From Ptiloglossa arizonensis (lineage: Eukaryota; Arthropoda; Insecta; Hymenoptera; Colletidae), in assembly GCF_051014685.1 (NCBI RefSeq), contig NC_135060.1, positions 8,184,001 to 8,248,000 of the forward strand: a stretch of 64,000 nt of DNA. The letters are read 5' to 3'. Shown piece after piece: positions 58,916 through 64,000 of this stretch. Under the pieces are notes generated by a model. It searched no databases, was not told where the DNA came from, and was given only the letters and a program-made list of their open reading frames with translations. Position 1 is the stretch's first letter. Every line of letters starts with the position of its first letter. A program made the translations under genes and the position numbers.

Positions 58916-60880
58916 ACACGAGTTTTACGTATTCGAAACACTTTTCACCCTAGAAACCTTGAGCGTGTATTCCAAGGAAAATATAACGAAAGATTTATCT
59001 TATATCGTAGTGTATTGGAAAATTTACGACTACTTAATCTGACTGTGTAACGAGACGCAAAGTGTATGTATATTTACACGAGAAGACGAACCGACAGTAT
59101 TATTGTAACTACGCGAGATAAGCGGTTGAGAAGTCCTCGTAGAAGCGAAGAAATTCGTTTTAAAAGATCGAAAGACAACGTCTAGTGTCTTTCTCCACAG
59201 ATATTATCCGTATCGTTGGAAATATTTTATCGGTCGATTTTCGTTGCGTAAAAAAAATGCATTTCACGAGGAACAACTTGCAAATCGTCACGATTTGCGT
59301 CATCGTGCTGCGTTAACGTTTGTATAATATAGATGCACGTGTCTTTAATAAAATACACGCGAGCACAGTTTCCGAAGCCACAACGCGGAAATGTTTCAAG
59401 GTTCAAGGACGATACTTTCAACATCTTCTATCGAATAAAAAAGAAGTCCGTATGAAATATCCGAGACGTAGACAGTTTTATTATCCGTGTATATATACAT
59501 ATACGCACATTATTTTCCGTATCGTTGTAAAATTTATATCCCGATATAAATCTCTCGTTTTACGTTCATATTTCGGTCCCCGCCGCGATGTAAAATTAAG
59601 AACGGGGCTCTTCATATTCGAATACATCGAACCAAAGATTTCTAACAGAACGAAACTATCCGTTCTTCGATACAAATTTTAAAAATATTCACACTTCGTG
59701 CAAACGCAACGTTTCGAATGCAACGCGACGCGAAACGCAAAACGAATCCCGAATTCAACGCGAAACACACGTCGATTTTTCTAGTCTCTTTTACTCCAGG
59801 GATTCGATCCAATTACGCGACTAAAAGTGTCTCTAAAATGTTTACCAAACAATCCAAACCCTCGTTACAATCTTCTATTACGTTTACGATTGTAAATTTT
59901 CAAAAACCAGAACAGGTATCTTTTCACGCGCGATTATTCTCCGAGTAGATAGAAAAATTCCACCAATTTTGTCCTCGGTACACGCGTAACGCGAAATCAA
60001 AAAAAATAGAAAAAAATTAGTATTCTTCGCGAAGAACGATCTTTTAACACACCTGCTATGAACAAATACTGTTGCACGTAGGACAAGAACCGCGACAATG
60101 CGACCATACAGAAACGTAATCGGGTATTCGCGCTCTGGATACATCCCCCGTCAACCTGGTTAACGTTAATTGGTCGGAATCTTCGACCGTGACTAATTGC
60201 ACGCCCGGTATGTACCTATACGATAAGAGCGCGCCGTGGCGACTATGCTCGGCCGGTTCTCGTTCTCGGCTCGTTTAAGAAATTTTCGTTGCGAAAGAAA
60301 TTTGAAAGCTTCTCCTCCCCCTCTTTCTCCTTCTCTTCCTCCTCCTCCTCCTTTTACCGAGGACTGATTAATTTTGAAAGGCGACGAGTTACGTGAACGA
60401 GCCCAAGGAAAATGCGCGGCAAACCGAGAAGGTTTCCACCGGGTGCAACGGAGATTGCACCACGTAGGACGAGCCAGCCCCGATTTATTTCCTTACTTTC
60501 ACGTGTAAATCCGATCCCATCAACGAAACCGCGTCGCGGAAGGTGGGTGTCGTAATTTTCCGCCGAGCGTAACAATTCGATCATTTTCTTTTTCGCGCGG
60601 GAAGTTCCGCGCCGTGACGCTCGTGAATCTACGGACTTTCGCCGATCGCGATCGGGAGATTGGCAAGAAAAATTTTCTACCCCCGGAGTGTTTCACTCGC
60701 GGAGTGTATTCTAATTTCGTAAGTTACGTTAACGTTCTACGTTCACTTTGCTCGGAACGTTTTCGATGTACGAGTCGCAATTATCGAATGGGTGAGGGGA
60801 CTGAAACACGAGGATCGAAATGTTGTTTCCGGATAAACTGTGCTTCTTTGGGACGGATTCGTTACCTTGTACTCGAATTT
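58916..60880. other. Non-coding stretch
   Basis: No gene is recognised. A CTCC-rich run lies at 60308-60353. Frames up to 126 codons show no domain. Confidence 0.35.
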
Positions 60881-60883
60881 TCA

Positions 60884-60978
60884 ATGAAAATCTATCGACG
60901 AAAATCTATCACGAAAATCTATCGACGAAAATCTATCGATGAAAATCTATCGACGAAAATCTATCGAAAATCTATCTA
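60884..60978. repeat. 15-bp minisatellite, about six copies
   Basis: The unit is GAAAATCTATCGACG, with one copy shortened by three bases and one with a GATG variant. It is unrelated to the 15-bp array at 14736. Confidence 0.85.
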
Positions 60979-61059
60979 CCTATTCGACTATTAAAATAAT
61001 TTTCAAGTCCCCGAATTGAACCGCGATCGTTACTTCTCTTTCGGTTCCAAGTTAGGGGT

Positions 61060-63130
61060 GCTACACCCTCTTTTGTGAATTGTTCGCGTGTCTCGAGACG
61101 TTAATGACATCGAAGGGAGGGTTTCGTGAGGTAAGGTTCGTGGTTGGTGGGCTTTCAACCTCATTGATCCAGTGATCGTGAAATAAAAAGTATTCATCGT
61201 TACCGCAGGGGTATTTCACGCGAAATGATTAAACTTCTCGACTAATTCGAATCTGTGGACGAATGATAGACTTCGGACAATTTCGAGGAAGTCAAAGTCC
61301 TTGCAACAATTGCAACGAAGTGTACACTTGCTTCCCTTTTACCACTGAAGTTTAACACAATCCCACCATGGATACTACTAGAGCTAAACTGCTACAGGCA
61401 GTTTTGTAGTCGAGATTGTCAGCTAACGAATAATAGACTTCGGACAATTTCAAGGAAGTCAAAGTCCTTGTAACAATTGCAACGAAGTGTACACTTGCTT
61501 CCCTTTTACTGCTCAAGTTTAACAATCCCACCATGGACACGACTAGAGCTAAACTGCTACAGGTAGTTTTGTAGTCGAGATTGTCAGCTCACGTAATTCG
61601 AATCTGTGGACGAATGATAGACTTCGGACAATTTCAAGGAAGTCAAAGTCCTTGCAACAATTGCAACGAAGTGTACACTTGCTTCCCTTTTACCACTGAA
61701 GTTTAACACAATCCCACCATGGACACGACTAGAGCTAAACTGCTACAGGTAGTTTCGTAGTCGAGATTGTCCGCTCGCGTAACGATAGGACGTGCTGCAC
61801 CTCGGACACGTAGCCTGTATCGGCACTGTTACAAATGTCAGATGCTCGGGCTCTAACCCCTAGTTTCAAACGTACCCAGGGGGATCGACTCGGAATAATT
61901 TTACCATTCGACCTCTCATCTTTTCATCGAATCATCGAGTACGAGGGATCGAAAGACTCTACGCTTCAATCTCACAGCAGTTGCAAGGAAGTTTATTCTC
62001 TAGGCATTTTTAACGGAGTTTAACACAATCACATCGAAGATAAGACCCTTGTTAAATCGTTTCGCGAATATAGAAACTTTCACCTGTTCACACATCCATT
62101 CGAACAATCGCGAAAAAAATGATCCATCCTCCAGTTTCTACTGGAGAATTCGAGTGGACTGAAAGTTACGGAAGACCCTAGGTTTCAATGATTGCAGAGA
62201 AGGATCGCAATAATTACTCTGACAATTGTAGGGGACTTTACTCTCGGATCTTTTTTTACTACTGCAGTGTAACGCAATTCCATCGGAGACGAAACCCTTG
62301 CTAAACAGCTACAGTGTGAAATTCCAGACCGCAGCGCTCGTGGGTTTAGAGGCTTTCGTCTATCACCGCATTAATCCAAAGATCAGGAATGAAATTTATC
62401 TACCTCTCGACAGCCAGCTCTACCAGGAGGTTTTACTTGGGATAATTAGTCCTCCCGTTGGATTCGAATCGTCAAGTTTGGATCATTTCTTCCACTGCAG
62501 TTTAATAATGTAGGAAACTCACAACTGAAGTTCTTTGAATTGTGAGGTTCAATTAGTTTACAGGATTTGTCTATAACCCCATTGATCGGAGTATCACTAA
62601 CTACAAAAGTATCTACTTACCAGTATCAATTACTATCAGAGGATTTGACTTGGAATAATTAGTCCTCTTGTTGGATTAGAATCGTCAAGTTGATTCTTAA
62701 ACTATATCTTCTATTGCAGTTTAATGCAATTTAATCAGAGTTACAACCCAGACTGTAGTACTCTAAATTTTGAAGTTCGACCTGTGGTGTTCATGGGTTT
62801 ACAGACTTTGCCTATAACCTCACTGATGGGAATATCACTAACTTCAAAAGTATCTACTCACCAGTATCGGTCACTATCAGAGGATTTGACTCGAACATGA
62901 CGAAAGGACCAGTTGGTCCGAGTCAAATCCTCTGATAGTGGTGGATACTGATAGTGTAGATACTTTTGTAGTTACTGATACTCGGACCAACTGGTCCTTT
63001 CGTCATATTCGAGTCAAATCCTCTGATAGTGATCGATACTGGTGAGTGATACTTCGAGTGATCGATACTTTTGCAGTGATACTTGGACCAACTGGTCTCA
63101 TCGTCGCATTCGAATCATCAGGAACCTTTA
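61060..63130. repeat. Degenerate satellite-like field, units of about 170-240 bp
   Basis: Three well-preserved copies (61261, 61428, 61612) share AATTGCAACGAAGTGTACAC, CAATCCCACCATGGA and AGAGCTAAACTGCTACAGG. Copy 2 lacks 17 bp. The following 1.3 kb holds much more diverged relatives: (A/G)CTGCAGTTTAAYRCAAT, ACGAAACCCTTGCTAAACAG, and GTGGGTTTAGAGGCTTTC followed by CTATAACCYCATTGATC. The field reads as one array ageing from left to right. Confidence 0.7.
62861..63042. repeat. Inverted repeat, 63-bp arms with two mismatches, 56-bp loop
   Basis: Arm 62861-62923 is the reverse complement of 62980-63042 except at two positions. The arms extend a further 11-12 bp outward with one indel. Each arm contains the palindrome GGACCAGTTGGTCC. 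The loop carries another copy of TCAAATCCTCTGATAGTG. It looks like an inverted duplication within the satellite field. Confidence 0.9.
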
Positions 63131-63540
63131 CAGAGGATTTTGGACTCCAGCGATCGCAAGAATGTTCACGCTCGATCAACATCCGCTCTCAATGCACTTG
63201 ACGCGACTCCGTTCGGATCGAGACTCGGAACAATTCGATGAGTAAAGCGAGCGCCGAAAAGAAATTTCATCACGTTAGAAGGACGAACAGGGGACCAGCT
63301 GAAAGCATGGCTCAGTGTACAGAAGGCTCCATTCGCTTCGAACGTCGCTCGATAATTAGAAACGCGGAGGTAGTTTCAACGGGGTAATAGAGGGAGAGTA
63401 GACCGTACGGTCGCGACTTAATTTCATCGTATCGAGGGTGGGGTCGTAGCGAGAAACTGCTCCGTTTTCTAGTTCAATGTTCAGAACGTTCGAATCCGTT
63501 TACGGAGAACGAGAGAGCCTCGTTACTTTCATTTCGAGTG
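63131..63540. other. Non-coding stretch
   Basis: This is unique sequence with no gene recognised. It separates the satellite field from the trinucleotide repeat. Confidence 0.35.
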
Positions 63541-63605
<65 letters not shown>

Positions 63606-63693
63606 TCTCGTCGTCATCGTTGTCGTAGTCGTCTTCGTAGTCGTCTTTGTAGTCGTAGTCGTAATCGTAGTCGTAGTCGTAGTCGTCGTCGTA

Positions 63694-63725
<32 letters not shown>

Positions 63726-63852
63726 AGTCGTCTTCGTAGTCGTCGTCATCGTCGTTGTCGTCGTCGTCGTCGTCGTCGTCATCATCGTCGTCATTATCGT
63801 CATCATCGTCGTCGTCGTCGTCGTCGTCGTCGTAGTCGTCGTAGTCGTCTTC
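63541..63852. repeat. Long GTC/CGT trinucleotide repeat (about 310 bp)
   Basis: Mostly (GTC)n on the plus strand, with GTA and GTT interruptions. It keeps all phases open: one minus frame is nearly pure Asp with Tyr/Glu/Asn, another is poly-Thr, and a plus frame is poly-Arg. No flanking domain supports coding use, so I call it a microsatellite. Confidence 0.9.
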
Positions 63853-64000
63853 GCTCGATATCTTCCGCACAAGAGGATCGTGGCATGCGAGAAAGGGCAA
63901 TTCCACGTTGAATGGCCACGCGCCCTATTATTTCTGTCTTCTCCCAATGAAACACGTACATGCGCGTTTTCACCGGACAAATCGCTAGACGACCACGACA
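63853..64000. other. Window end, no recognisable feature
   Basis: Short unique sequence after the trinucleotide repeat. Nothing is recognised. Confidence 0.4.

Noticed and set aside
63474..63980. 168-codon poly-Thr and 144-codon poly-Arg frames
   Set aside because: They are alternate readings of the GTC repeat, with no flanking domain.
1..64000. Search for tRNA genes, rRNA and telomeric TTAGG arrays
   Set aside because: I saw no cloverleaf-compatible A/B box pairs, rRNA-like segments or TTAGG runs by eye. A covariance-model scan would be needed to exclude tRNAs.

Overview
The window looks like nuclear DNA of an insect, most likely a hymenopteran and quite possibly a bee. The reasons are moderate AT content with CpG and TCGA words used freely in non-coding DNA, many minisatellites, and short inverted-repeat elements whose ends resemble mariner termini. 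This is inference from composition and repeats. No gene here identifies the species.

Only one coding segment is well supported: a long minus-strand exon at 48181-50082, encoding 634 residues of a Ser/Arg/Pro-rich, probably disordered protein I cannot name. It ends at a clear phase-0 5' splice site. The rest of the gene must lie further left, inside this window's non-coding DNA or beyond it, so much of positions 1-48180 may be its intron. The exon carries a recent in-frame tandem duplication of about 98 residues. A G-rich, G-quadruplex-capable tract lies about 0.4 kb upstream of its start codon.

Region by region: 1-6.8 kb is non-coding, with a strong foldback at 204-390 and a 69-bp minisatellite at 1845-2215. 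6.8-9.1 kb is a GC- and pyrimidine-rich island that may be a promoter or 5' UTR. 9-14.7 kb holds a pair of long inverted repeats (11403-12848), mariner-like MITEs and a degenerate minisatellite. 14.7-15.6 kb is a 15-bp minisatellite that could encode a Cys-rich pentapeptide repeat. 18-24.3 kb holds several direct duplications, a large GATAGA/GA/TA microsatellite and another MITE. 24-31 kb is mostly featureless apart from a 120-bp tandem repeat. 31.6-32.6 kb is a CATA-rich array. 33.6-36.9 kb holds 86-bp and 28-bp arrays. 38-45.5 kb has two MITEs and tandem arrays of about 220, 145 and 91 bp. 48.2-50.1 kb is the coding exon. 50.7-51.7 and 54.8-55.6 kb are two arrays bounded by inverted mariner-like termini. 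56.6-57.5 kb is a CTCA-rich tract. 58.3-58.9 kb is a 159-bp array. 61.1-63.1 kb is a degenerate satellite-like field with a 63-bp-arm hairpin. 63.5-63.85 kb is a long trinucleotide repeat.

About twenty unrelated tandem arrays in 64 kb is the most striking property. The strongest leads are the two arrays that appear to have grown inside MITE-like inverted termini, the long inverted repeats, and the duplicated protein module in the exon. I found no transposase, tRNA, rRNA, CRISPR array or complete multi-exon gene.
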